Shown here: positions 52,572-61,305 of the stretch, in pieces | Numbering within the stretch: the first letter of the stretch is position 1 | Layout: each line of letters opens with the position of its first letter | NCBI GenBank assembly: GCA_963758205.1 | Contig: CAVWUM010000002.1 | Location: forward strand, 372,001-436,000 | Length of the DNA: 64,000 nt | Reading direction: 5' to 3' | DNA from: Owenweeksia sp963758205 | GTDB taxonomy: Bacteria > Bacteroidota > Bacteroidia > Flavobacteriales > Schleiferiaceae | Made by a program: the position numbers and the translations under genes | Notes under the pieces: generated by a model | Seen by the model: only the letters and a program-made list of their open reading frames with translations | Database searches by the model: none | What the model was told of the DNA's origin: nothing

Positions 52572-52907
52572 TTAGGCGTTAGACATTTTTTTTCTTCTTG
52601 TAACGGCAAATGCTGCGTGGTGCTTGTCCATTTTCATGGTCAAAAAGCGCATAATGCGCTCGTCACGCTTCATTTCCACTTCAAGTGGAGAAATAATTTC
52701 ACCTAGGGCCTCAAATTCCAATAAGTGATAAAAACCACTTCTTTTGTGCTGGATTGGATAGGCCATTTTCTTTAGCCCCCAATCTTCTTCGTGCAACACC
52801 TTACCATCCTTGCTCTCGATAAGGCCTTTGAATTTGTCGACCGTTTCCCTTACCTGCTCTGCAGATAAGACGGGATTCATGATGAAAACGGCTTCGTACT
52901 GATTCAT
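52572..52907 (-). CDS. rpsF: 30S ribosomal protein S6
   Basis: Seen: YEAVFIMNPVLSAEQVRETV, KVLHEEDWGLKKMAYPIQHK, RSGFYHLLEFEA and KRDERIMRFLTMKMDKH. Length 111 aa. First gene of the operon; a TAnnTTTG promoter element lies 53 bp upstream and a small TCCTTT/AAAGGA stem falls in the leader, but I do not see the known S6:S18 leader motif. Confidence 0.97.
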   Translation of the reverse strand: MNQYEAVFIMNPVLSAEQVRETVDKFKGLIESKDGKVLHEEDWGLKKMAYPIQHKRSGFYHLLEFEALGEIISPLEVEMKRDERIMRFLTMKMDKHHAAFAVTRRKKMSNA

Positions 52908-52959
52908 CTGTTAAAGATTTAAGTATTAAATAATTACGTGTTCCTTTAAAAAAGGACGG

Positions 52960-52967
52960 CAAAAGTA
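52960..52967 (-). promoter_or_regulatory. Candidate -7 promoter element of the rpsF operon
   Basis: Minus strand TACTTTTG, an exact TAnnTTTG match 53 bp before the rpsF ATG. Confidence 0.5.
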
Positions 52968-53012
52968 AGTTTTTTTCTTCTAACTATTTAGGTGTTAGAG
53001 TATAGAATTTTT

Positions 53013-53064
53013 AGCCCCCGCCCCCCAAAGGGGGCTTAGCCACATGTACGCCCAAGTCCCCGGT
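53013..53064. repeat. Double-hairpin intergenic repeat
   Basis: AGCCCCC...GGGGGCT (53013-53036) followed by AAGTCCC-CGGTA-GGGATTT. This C-run/G-run double hairpin resembles the element at 61067-61212, sharing the C6/G5 arms. It lies between rpsF and the VWA gene, with no gene inside. Confidence 0.45.
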
Positions 53065-53103
53065 AGGGATTTCTTTGTCAGTTTATAACCCGCAAACCAC
53101 TAT

Positions 53104-54288
53104 CTAACCTTCTGGAAAGACAAACCTGTTGGCCTGTGCCTGATCGCGTATAGCGCTCACTATTGCCTGATCCAATTGTTCCTTCTCCCCTTTTTCTTTT
53201 TTGATTTTGGCAATATGAGCCTCGCGCTTTTTATTCAGTTGTTGTATTTCAAGTTTTATCTGCTCGCGCTCCAGCGTTTTTTCTGCCACATATCTTCTGC
53301 GCTCTTCCACATTCATTGCCTGCATTTCTTCTGGCAAATACTCCTCTTCAACGCTTTCAATCTTAAAGTCTTCCTTTTTATTGGCTTCCACCAAATCCCA
53401 ACTTTCACTTTTATATACATGGCTGCTCTTGGTTACAGCGCGCTTTATGCTATTCACCTGTCCATACTCAGCAGAATTATCATCCTGCTCCATCATTTTT
53501 TGTTTTTTCTGATTGCCCTCACGGCCATATTCTATGTAGGTATCATTGAGTTTTGAATTCAATTGAGCAATCCGATCATCATATGGAGAGGGAATATATT
53601 CGGTTTTCGTGTTCTGATCAATAGCCATATACTTGCCCCCGGCCAATATGGCTGCATTCTTCCACCTTTGGTTTATTCCTACCTGAAACTCCCCGCAATG
53701 AATGGTATTTACAATAATGCCCTTTGATTTGGCCGTGCGACACACCTCGACATAAGGCACCCTTCCCTGGTCAAAAGGCTCATTGCCGGCAATAAAAATC
53801 ACTTTATAATCTTCAGGGCTACTATCCCAATCCAATTGATTTAAAGATGTTTGTATAGCCTGTCCGCAAAACTCACTACCTCCCCTGGTGCTCAGTGCAA
53901 ATAGCTGGGCTGATATTTCATCCAGATCCTCCGTAAGGGGCGCTACTAATTGAATATAACCTTTGCTGGCGGGTAGGTTATCATTACCATATTGATAAAG
54001 AGCTATTTCAAGATTTGGCTTAACCCCATCGCATTTGGCTACGGAAAGCTCGTTTACAATGTTCCACAATTGGGCCTTAGCCTGATCTATTAAGCCATCC
54101 ATACTATTGCTGGTATCCAGTATGAGTGCCAGTTTTATGCTGCGCTTTACCGGAGGTGTGGGATCGGGCATCTCTTCAACAAGAACCTGTTGCTGAGCCG
54201 TAACATCGCTTTGGCAGGCCACAAGGTTAAATAGGGCAAAAATCAGCGTAAAGCTGAAGCATTTTTTGAATTTAAGATAGATAGACAT
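53104..54288 (-). CDS. VWA-domain lipoprotein
   Basis: Seen: lipoprotein signal with LVAC (Cys25); a von Willebrand factor A domain (about 50-235) with MIDAS DTSNS at residues 58-62 in LALILDTSNSMDGLIDQA, TRGGSEFCGQAIQ and VIFIAGNEPFDQG; then a long charged coiled coil (about 320-385, EMQAMNVEERRRYVAEKTLE). Probably an envelope protein binding a partner through the metal site. Length 394 aa. Divergent from the sensor kinase. Confidence 0.88.
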   Translation of the reverse strand: MSIYLKFKKCFSFTLIFALFNLVACQSDVTAQQQVLVEEMPDPTPPVKRSIKLALILDTSNSMDGLIDQAKAQLWNIVNELSVAKCDGVKPNLEIALYQYGNDNLPASKGYIQLVAPLTEDLDEISAQLFALSTRGGSEFCGQAIQTSLNQLDWDSSPEDYKVIFIAGNEPFDQGRVPYVEVCRTAKSKGIIVNTIHCGEFQVGINQRWKNAAILAGGKYMAIDQNTKTEYIPSPYDDRIAQLNSKLNDTYIEYGREGNQKKQKMMEQDDNSAEYGQVNSIKRAVTKSSHVYKSESWDLVEANKKEDFKIESVEEEYLPEEMQAMNVEERRRYVAEKTLEREQIKLEIQQLNKKREAHIAKIKKEKGEKEQLDQAIVSAIRDQAQANRFVFPEG

Positions 54289-54474
54289 AATTTTTACTGT
54301 ATTGATTTACAGCTAATTTACCTGGTTAAATCAGCCAAAATTTCAAGACTTGGTAAACTTACCTTTCCACTTGGTGATTGAATTTTCCTAATCCGTAAAG
54401 CCTATGAGATAGAGGTATAATTCACCTCAAAATTGCCCTGAAACCCCATGTAGCCGCATTGCAGCATAAGTAAT

Positions 54475-56529
54475 ATGAGTAGATTAGCTGCAATGAAAAA
54501 ATGGTTTTACATACTGGTTTTTTGCATGAGCTTACTTCCCGCCAAGGGTAGTAGTACGGCACTACCGCAGAACTACAGTCAGCAAAGCACCTCTGCCAAA
54601 GACCCTGGTGCCCTGCTGCAAAAAGCCCGTGATATTTATATTAAGGATACCCGTAAAGCCCTCGACTATATTGAGGAAGCTTTATTGGCAGCCCTTAAGC
54701 AAAACAACATTACAGCACAGGCCGAAAGCTACCAGCTGTTGGGCCAGATTAACGATCACTTAAAACAGCCCGATCTGGCCGCAGCCAATTACCAAAAGGC
54801 CCTTGGGCTATACCGTAAAACAGGCAACCGGATAAAAACACTAGAATTATTAAAACTCTCAGGCAAGGCGTATGAAGCTGCTGAAGATTACCCAAATGCA
54901 CTGGCCAACTACGAGGCCTTTTTAAGAGAATGGGAGGTGCCAACTTCACGAAGCTTTAAGGTGAATGCCGAAAGAGCTGAAAGCAAAAAGGCTACCGCCA
55001 ATACTAATGCTACCGAGGATGCAACCAAGGCGCTTACTGAAGCAGATGTGGTAAGGCTGGCTATTTCGGAGATATATGCCCGGCAAAAAAAATACGACCT
55101 CTCTGTACAAAACCTTATGGAAGTTGCCGAAGATGTAGAGATAGCGAGCAGTCCCGAAAAGGAGCTGATTGTAAATGATAAACTTGGCGATGTTTACAAG
55201 GATAAGAATGAGGATGATAAGGCTATAAGCTACTACGGCAGCAATGCCAGTACGGCAAGGCGCCTGAATAAACGCAATGAGGAAGGCAAAGCCAACAACA
55301 AAATGGCTGAAATACTTACACGAAATAATCGCGAAGAGGAAGCACTGAAATTACGGGCCCGCTCTATTGAGATTTACAACCTTAGCCGCGATAGCGCTAA
55401 TCTGGCCCGCGAATATCTGGAGCAGGGTAAATTGCTCAACAGCCTTAATAATCTGCCTGCTTCTGAGGCTTCATTAAAATCGGCTCTTGACATTGCCAAA
55501 AGCACCAATGAAAAGGGTGTGGAGCGTGAGAGCTACCGTGAAATTTCGGCTTTAGAGGAAAAGCGTGGACAACTGGAAAAATCGCTGGAAAGCTATAAGC
55601 AATATGTGGCTTTGCAGGATGAGGCCTTTATAGAAAAGGAAAAGGAACTGGAAGCCAAACTGGAACTTAATGCATCACTTAACCGCCAGCAGCAGCGCAT
55701 GGAGCTCCTTGAAAAAAACGAGGAGATAAACAATAAAACCATTGAAGTACTGCGGGCTAATGAAACTATCGCCAAAAAGAGCGCTACCAATCAACGGTTG
55801 ATTATTTACGGACTTTTACTGGTGGTAATTCTGTTAGGAATTGGCGGCTACCTGATGTATAAAAATATGCAACGCAAGCGGGTGGCCAATCAGTTGCTGG
55901 CGCTAAAATCGTTGCGGGCACAAATGAACCCCCACTTTATTTTTAATGCCCTGAACTCGGTAAACCACTACATCTCACAAAAAGATGAGCGGGCCGCTAA
56001 TAAATACCTCGCAGATTTTAGCCGACTGATGCGAGCAGTACTGGAGCACTCTCAGGAAGACTTTATTACACTGGATAAGGAACTTGAAATTATAAGGCTA
56101 TATCTGAGCCTTGAGCACAATCGCTTTGCGGAGAAATTTGATTACGAACTTCACATTGACGAAAACCTGGACGGTGAAAGCCACAGGATTCCACCTATGC
56201 TGGTGCAGCCCTATGTAGAGAATGCTATTTGGCACGGCCTGCGTTACCGCGAAAGCAAAGGCATGCTGAAGGTAAGCTATCAGCAAAAAGCAAGTGAACT
56301 GCAAATTACCATTGAGGATAACGGCATTGGCCGGGAGCGCTCACAGCAGCTAAAAACCGAAAACCAAAGGAAAAATACCTCTACCGGTATGCATAATATT
56401 GAAGACCGCGTGCGCATTATTAATAATATGTATTGCACCAATATCACTGTAAAAGTTGAGGACATAAAGGAAGATGGGGGCACTAAAATCAGTATCTGCC
56501 TTCCAACAACAAACCGCGCAAATGGATAA
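54475..56529 (+). CDS. TPR sensor histidine kinase, LytS/YpdA type
   Basis: Membrane sensor kinase. Seen: signal peptide WFYILVFCMSLLPAKG, five or more tetratricopeptide repeats (about 45-400), a coiled coil, one membrane helix (about 440-460, LIIYGLLLVVILLGIGGYLM), a His_kinase domain with H487 in AQMNPHFIFNALNSVNHYI, and a HATPase domain with PMLVQPYVENAIWHGL and IEDNGIGRERS. Start uncertain: ATG at 54475 or ATG at 54493, which directly precedes the signal sequence. Partner regulator is 245 bp downstream. Confidence 0.92.
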   Translation: MSRLAAMKKWFYILVFCMSLLPAKGSSTALPQNYSQQSTSAKDPGALLQKARDIYIKDTRKALDYIEEALLAALKQNNITAQAESYQLLGQINDHLKQPDLAAANYQKALGLYRKTGNRIKTLELLKLSGKAYEAAEDYPNALANYEAFLREWEVPTSRSFKVNAERAESKKATANTNATEDATKALTEADVVRLAISEIYARQKKYDLSVQNLMEVAEDVEIASSPEKELIVNDKLGDVYKDKNEDDKAISYYGSNASTARRLNKRNEEGKANNKMAEILTRNNREEEALKLRARSIEIYNLSRDSANLAREYLEQGKLLNSLNNLPASEASLKSALDIAKSTNEKGVERESYREISALEEKRGQLEKSLESYKQYVALQDEAFIEKEKELEAKLELNASLNRQQQRMELLEKNEEINNKTIEVLRANETIAKKSATNQRLIIYGLLLVVILLGIGGYLMYKNMQRKRVANQLLALKSLRAQMNPHFIFNALNSVNHYISQKDERAANKYLADFSRLMRAVLEHSQEDFITLDKELEIIRLYLSLEHNRFAEKFDYELHIDENLDGESHRIPPMLVQPYVENAIWHGLRYRESKGMLKVSYQQKASELQITIEDNGIGRERSQQLKTENQRKNTSTGMHNIEDRVRIINNMYCTNITVKVEDIKEDGGTKISICLPTTNRANG

Positions 56530-56596
56530 TGATAAGTGCTAAATGAGCACTACCCATTGCCAACCACAAATTGCGTAGCAATTTTAAGATGGCATT

Positions 56597-56714
56597 CAAA
56601 ATAATAGTGTTCTGATTGCAGTCAGGGCTTACAAAGGATGGGAAGCTCCGAGCTTGACTCGGAGATCACCCGACCGCAGTTAGCCCTGACAAAAAGCAGG
56701 TTACTATTATTTTG
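56597..56714. repeat. 118-bp element with three nested inverted repeats
   Basis: Outer arms CAAAATAATAGT (56597-56608) and ACTATTATTTTG (56703-56714) are perfect 12-bp inverted repeats; middle arms GTCAGGGCT (56621-56629) and AGCCCTGAC (56682-56690) are perfect; inner hairpin CTCCGAG-CTTGA-CTCGGAG (56646-56664). It has no coding frame and lies between the kinase and its regulator. Could be a MITE-like element, a dispersed repeat or a structured RNA. Confidence 0.75.
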
Positions 56715-56774
56715 TAAGCCTTGATTTTTTGGTTCTTTTTTATCAAGAAAAAAGGACAGTTAAAAGACAATTGA

Positions 56775-57530
56775 ATGAAACTAAAAGCCATAATTGTAGA
56801 AGATGAGCGCGCGAGCCGCGAAACCCTCGCCAGTTACCTGGAAAAATACTGTCCTGATGTAGAGCTATGTGGAATGGCCGAAGGTGTAAAACCCGGGCTG
56901 GAACTCATTAAATCTAAAAAGCCCGATGTGGTTTTTCTGGATATTGAAATGCCTTTTGGCAATGGGTTCGACCTGCTAGATCAGGTGGAGGATGCCGACT
57001 TCGATGTAATCTTTATTACCGCTTTTAGCGATTACGCCTTAAAGGCGATTCAGGTGAGCGCCTCACATTACCTCTTAAAACCTGTTTCTATAGATGAGCT
57101 GATAGCCGCTGTAAAATCCGTAAAAGAGAGCCGCGAAAAAGAGCTGAACTTTTTGCACACCCGCATTTTAGTGGAAAACATAAACCTTGAAAATCGCCAG
57201 TTACATAAAATGGTATTACCCACCATGGAAGGTTTTGAGGTGATCTCCATAAAAGACATTATTTACTGCGCTGCCGCAGATAACTTTACGGTTTTCCATT
57301 TAGTGGATGGCGACAAGAAAATGATTTGCCGCAGCCTAAAACACTACGAAGACCTGCTCACAGAATTTGATTTTATCCGGGTGCACAAATCCAGCCTCAT
57401 AAATAAGCATTATGTACAGAAATACCGTAAGGGTAAAGGTGGTACAATTACCATGAGTAATGGACATGAAATCAGCGTAAGTGCCACCAGGAAGAAAGCC
57501 TTTTTGGATGGGTTTATGGAGATGGGGTAG
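56775..57530 (+). CDS. LytTR-family response regulator
   Basis: Receiver plus LytTR DNA-binding domain. Seen: AIIVEDERASRETL acidic pair, phosphoacceptor Asp56 in VVFLDIEMPFGNG, FITAFSDYALKAIQVSA and HYLLKPVS with the conserved Lys; LytTR part (about 145-250) with EVISIKDIIYCAAADNFTVF, RVHKSSLINKHYV and GHEISVSATRKKAFL. Length 251 aa. Cognate to the upstream LytS-type kinase by position. Confidence 0.93.
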   Translation: MKLKAIIVEDERASRETLASYLEKYCPDVELCGMAEGVKPGLELIKSKKPDVVFLDIEMPFGNGFDLLDQVEDADFDVIFITAFSDYALKAIQVSASHYLLKPVSIDELIAAVKSVKESREKELNFLHTRILVENINLENRQLHKMVLPTMEGFEVISIKDIIYCAAADNFTVFHLVDGDKKMICRSLKHYEDLLTEFDFIRVHKSSLINKHYVQKYRKGKGGTITMSNGHEISVSATRKKAFLDGFMEMG

Positions 57531-57675
57531 TCTGTGAACTAAATGAAATTATATTCGGGATGTGCTTTGATAAATATTTTACTTTATAGCAAACTTGGAT
57601 AATCCATTCAACATTTTTACTTAACCTTTACTCAAGTTTAGTTTGGAATTTACTCATTAAATTGAAAAGTAATTT

Positions 57676-58479
57676 ATGATTGAATACTTAACAAATCATG
57701 GTGAAATAATAGCTTCAATTGCTGGAATTGGAACTTTCATAACATCCTTAATTGCCATCTTCACGTTAATTGAGGTTAAGAAGCAAAGGTTGTCCATGTA
57801 TAAGCCAGATGTATTAATCAAGGCCTTTCTTGTGGCAATCTCAAAAAGTCCTCTTATTCTTGAAAAAGATGAGCTGGTAGAGTATAAATCACTGGACTTC
57901 AATGACCACTCAAATAATTATAATGATGCCGAGTTCTCAGTGGTTCCATATTACAAAGTAAATAATCTCGGTCTTGGAGTAGCCAAGCAAATAAAGTGTC
58001 AATGGAAATTTGATCATGTAAGAGCAATCCAACTTATAGAAAAGAAATTACCCAAGAACTACACATTCAGTCATGAGAAGGCATTGAACTTATATTTTAT
58101 GAGCAATATAGAAAATGAGGACTTTCATCTATCTTTTAACGCCAATCTTAATCCACACTGTATTGATTATATCGCTCCAATCAATATCCAGCAACACCAT
58201 CACCTGCATTCCGTCCCTAAGGTTATTGTTCTTTGCCACTTCCTATATTTACTATTTGAGAATAAGTTACTGAGTAAATCCGGTGAAAACTTCCAGTATT
58301 ACGACTTCGACAAGATAAAATTTCCAAACCCTGTTCTTCAAATTGAATATCTTGATCTTAACAATAAGAAATACAAAAAATCCTTTAAGCTGAAGGCTAG
58401 CGCTGTAACCACTCAGCTCGAAGATATTTTAGATTTAACTAAAGAATTTAGTTATCTAAATTTTGAGGTTAAGAAGTAA
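57676..58479 (+). CDS. Membrane-anchored protein of unknown function, AT-rich
   Basis: A 267-residue protein I do not recognise. Seen: one N-terminal membrane helix (IIASIAGIGTFITSLIAIFTLI, residues about 10-31) followed by a coil and a long soluble domain with VVPYYKVNNLGLGVAKQIKC and HHHLHSVPKVIVLCHFLYLLF. Base composition is visibly richer in A and T than neighbours, and a dispersed-type inverted repeat follows. This suggests an acquired accessory gene; a defence or transport link cannot be supported. Confidence 0.7.
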   Translation: MIEYLTNHGEIIASIAGIGTFITSLIAIFTLIEVKKQRLSMYKPDVLIKAFLVAISKSPLILEKDELVEYKSLDFNDHSNNYNDAEFSVVPYYKVNNLGLGVAKQIKCQWKFDHVRAIQLIEKKLPKNYTFSHEKALNLYFMSNIENEDFHLSFNANLNPHCIDYIAPINIQQHHHLHSVPKVIVLCHFLYLLFENKLLSKSGENFQYYDFDKIKFPNPVLQIEYLDLNNKKYKKSFKLKASAVTTQLEDILDLTKEFSYLNFEVKK

Positions 58480-58581
58480 TCTGGCTGATCCCAAGATGCT
58501 TTAAGTCTTAATCTGGGGGTCCCTTGGAAACGATTACATAAATTGCCATAAGTTTATAAACGCTATGTCTTTGGATTGGCC

Positions 58582-58693
58582 TTCGACTATCGCTCAGGCT
58601 GACAGGGGTTATTGCCTGCTCTTATGGCTAACAATTTCGCATCTTTCGCTTTCAACAATAACCAACACCTTGTCATGTTGAGCGATAGTCGAA
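58582..58693. repeat. 23-bp imperfect inverted repeat (TTCGACTATCGCTCA type)
   Basis: Left arm 58582-58604 and right arm 58671-58693 are reverse complements except three central bases. Words such as TTCGACTATCGCTCA with TGACA are familiar from dispersed intergenic repeats of Bacteroidota. It could fold into a large hairpin. Confidence 0.6.
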
Positions 58694-58788
58694 ACACTTC
58701 CTGAACCTTTCAAACATCCTATCAACTATGGTCTCTCCACTTCCTGTCCTATTTATTAACAATATCCCTTCTCACGCCAAGCCTTTTA

Positions 58789-58796
58789 TATATTTG
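58789..58796 (+). promoter_or_regulatory. -7-like element directly before dnaX
   Basis: TATATTTG matches TAnnTTTG exactly but ends only 5 bp before the ATG at 58802, so transcription would begin at or near the start codon. Confidence 0.3.
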
Positions 58797-58801
58797 CCGC
58801 G

Positions 58802-60591
58802 ATGGAAAATTTCATCGTCTCCGCACGAAAATACCGCCCCCAGGCCTTTGATGAAGTAGTAGGCCAAAAGCACGTTACGAACACGTTGCTCAACGCCATT
58901 AAGCAAAATCATCTGGCGCAGGCACTATTGTTTACCGGCCCCCGTGGTGTTGGTAAAACCACCTGTGCGCGTATTCTGGCCAAAATGGTTAATAGTGAGG
59001 AGGCCTCCGAAAGCGATCAGGATTTTAGCTTTAACATTTTTGAGCTGGATGCCGCCAGTAACAACTCGGTGGATGACATCCGTAACCTGATAGACCAGGT
59101 GCGCTTTGCTCCGCAGGTTGGCGAGTATAAAGTGTATATTATTGACGAGGTTCATATGCTATCTCAGGCAGCTTTCAATGCGTTTCTGAAAACATTGGAA
59201 GAGCCACCCAAGCATGCCATCTTCATTCTGGCCACCACGGAGAAACACAAGATTATCCCCACCATACTGAGCCGTTGCCAGATTTACGATTTTAAGCGCA
59301 TTACGGTAGAAGATACGGCTGCTCACCTTCGTGAGGTAGCCAATAAAGAAAACATAGAGGCCGAAGACGAGGCCCTGCACATCATCGCTCAAAAGGCAGA
59401 TGGTGCTTTGCGCGATGCCCTCTCTATTTTTGATCGAATTGTTTCCTTTTCAGGAGATAAAATCACTTATCAGGATGTAATTGAAAACCTGCGCATCCTT
59501 GATTATGACTACTACTTTCGCACTACCGACCTGATTAAGGCCGGTGATAATAAAGGTCTGCTACTCATTTTTGATGAGATACTGGATAATGGTTTTGATG
59601 GCCACCTGTTTATAAATGGCCTGGCCTCTCACCTGCGCGACCTTTTGGTGTGTCAGGATCCCAGCACCTTAAAACTTTTGGAAGTGGGCGAAAAAACCCG
59701 TGACCGCTACCGCGAGCAGGCTCAACTGGTAGATGCGCGCCTTTTACTTCGTGGACTAAAACTCTTGGCGGAAGCCGATTATAAATACAAAGGCAGCAAC
59801 AACCCACGCCTATTGGTGGAGCTGAGCCTGTTGCAGTTAGCCGGCCTGGCACAAGGTGAAGCTGAAAAAAAAAATCCGGTCATGAGCAGATAAATAAAGA
59901 CCAGGCACCTCAACCTAAAGCCCCACAATCCGCACCTCATCTAAAAGAAGAGCCACAGGCCTACAAAAAAGGGCAGCCTGAACAAGCAAAATCACAGCCC
60001 ACTCCTCCAAGTGCGAAACCACACCCTGCACCAATTACCGAGGGTGAAAAACCTGCTGAAAACCCACAACCAACCGCTCCTGAAAAACCAGCCGCCCCAA
60101 CTTCCCGCTTAAAGCGGAAACGCAATAGCGGACTATCGATAAATGCTACCCTTAAAGGCAATGCGAATGAGGGTGATGAGGAAGAAGAAAAGGATGACAC
60201 CGCGCCTGACCCCGAGCTACCAAAGGATGACTTTGATACGAACAGCCTCACCAACATCTGGAATGAGTACCTGGAGATAGTAAAAAGTGAAGGGCGCCAG
60301 AAGATTTTCAGCAGCCTTAGTAACAAACCTTTGCAGGTAAAAGAAAATTTTGTGGTAGAGCTAGGCCTGGAAAATGAAATTCAGCAATCCTTTTTTAATG
60401 AGGAAAAGCCCGAGCTACTGCGCTTTATTCGTCAAAAGCTGAATAACTTCTCCATACAGTTTGAGATTAAAATCACCAAAGACAAGCAGGTATTAGAACC
60501 CTACAGCCCCCAGGAAAAATTTGAATACATGGTAAAGAAGAATCCGCACTTGCTGGAGTTGAAGCGGAGATTGGATTTGGATATTGAGTAG
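58802..60591 (+). CDS. dnaX: DNA polymerase III subunit tau/gamma, read through an A10 frameshift site
   Basis: Clamp-loader ATPase. Zero frame (58802-59893, 363 aa): FIVSARKYRPQAFDEVVGQ, Walker A GPRGVGKTT, DAASNNSVDDIR, Walker B YIIDEVHMLS, ILATTEKHKIIPTILSRCQ; it stops five codons after an A10 run. The cysteine zinc module between Walker A and DAASN is absent. From the A run the -1 frame is open to 60591 and encodes a Pro/Lys linker (KDQAPQPKAP), then a tau C-terminal domain (NIWNEYLEIVKSEGRQKIF ... LLELKRRLDLDIE). A -1 slip gives a 596-residue tau, the normal size; without it, gamma. Whether this is programmed slippage or an A10/A11 sequencing error cannot be told here. Confidence 0.92.
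59865..59874 (+). promoter_or_regulatory. A10 slippery tract in dnaX
   Basis: Ten A residues within GAA-AAA-AAA-AAT; in the zero frame this reads EKKNPVMSR then stop, in the -1 frame EKKKSGHEQINK and on into tau. It sits at the domain III/IV boundary where gamma ends in other bacteria. Confidence 0.7.
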
Positions 60592-60612
60592 CCCAAAGAA
60601 GAAAATATTGCT

Positions 60613-61041
60613 ATGAAATACTTGACCCTACTATTGACTATCGCCTGCTTTTTTTCCTGCTCTCCGGATAACTCCGAACTACAAATCCTTAGAGAAGAAA
60701 ATGCCATCCTGAAAGAGAAATTGGCCGCTTTTCAACTTGAAACCAAAAGGTTTCAGGCTTCGGCATTTTTGTCTCCAAAGACGAACAAATTAAAGTTAGG
60801 TGAGGAGTACGAGGCTGTTATTGTCTTGAATCTTATTGACAAAAAGAATCCTGTTACAATTAGTTTGTTCGATTCTTTGGCGAATGATACACTTATCTTT
60901 AAAAATGACGAGTACATTACTCAAATTAAATTTACCCCAAAGGATACTGGTCATTACGAACTAAATGGGAACCTGAACCAAACCTTGTTGGGGGAAACTT
61001 ATGACATTCCACTTTTGGCAGAGTTCGATGTGAAGGAATAG
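60613..61041 (+). CDS. Small lipoprotein with coiled coil and Ig-like domain
   Basis: A 142-residue protein. Seen: lipoprotein signal ITIACFFSC-like (TIACFFSC, Cys16), a short heptad stretch LQILREENAILKEKLAAFQLE, then a beta-rich domain FLSPKTNKLKLGEEYEAVIV ... KDTGHYELNG resembling an immunoglobulin-like fold of gliding-associated proteins. The likeness is weak and I give no gene name. Twenty-two bases after dnaX, possibly in its transcript. Confidence 0.7.
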   Translation: MKYLTLLLTIACFFSCSPDNSELQILREENAILKEKLAAFQLETKRFQASAFLSPKTNKLKLGEEYEAVIVLNLIDKKNPVTISLFDSLANDTLIFKNDEYITQIKFTPKDTGHYELNGNLNQTLLGETYDIPLLAEFDVKE

Positions 61042-61066
61042 CTCCATATTTCTAAACTAAAAATCA

Positions 61067-61212
61067 CCCCCCTTCGCCCCCCTCAAGGGGGGATGCGTAA
61101 AACAGTGTTCTCAAAACCTCAGAAACTTCACCGGTCAACTAAACTTTCATCTAGACCCAAATTGCCCAAAACCCACTAGCCCAAATCCCCCCTTGAGGGG
61201 GGCGAAGGGGGG
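61067..61212. repeat. 146-bp element bounded by a 26-bp perfect inverted repeat
   Basis: The arms at 61067-61092 and 61187-61212 are exact reverse complements (C6-TTCG-C6-TCAA-G6 and its complement). Each arm also holds its own C6/G6 hairpin. The 94-bp interior is A/C-rich and non-coding. It lies between two small lipoprotein-type genes. Confidence 0.8.
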
Positions 61213-61305
61213 GGGTTACCCAACCTATTCGACCAGACAGATATAATCTTTTCATCCCACCATTTATTTCTCCATCTTTGATTTCACAAACAAACCTTAA
61301 CCAGC

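Larger units (their letters stand above)
58480..58801. other. 322-bp intergenic region with a dispersed-type inverted repeat
   Basis: No gene seen. It contains the inverted repeat TTCGACTATCGCTCA...TGACA (58582-58604) and TGTCA...TGAGCGATAGTCGAA (58671-58693), and a TATATTTG element (58789-58796) next to dnaX. Confidence 0.6.

Noticed and set aside
52941..52956. TCCTTT/AAAGGA stem in the rpsF leader as an S6:S18 autoregulatory element
   Set aside because: Too short and lacks the conserved CCG-containing bulge known for that leader.
59961..60326. 121-residue Ser/Gly/Phe-rich open frame on the minus strand
   Set aside because: It is the complement of the Pro/Lys-rich tau linker.
60331..60591. 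Separate 86-residue gene after dnaX
   Set aside because: It is the C-terminal part of the tau frame reached by the -1 shift, and the same frame is open back to the A10 tract.
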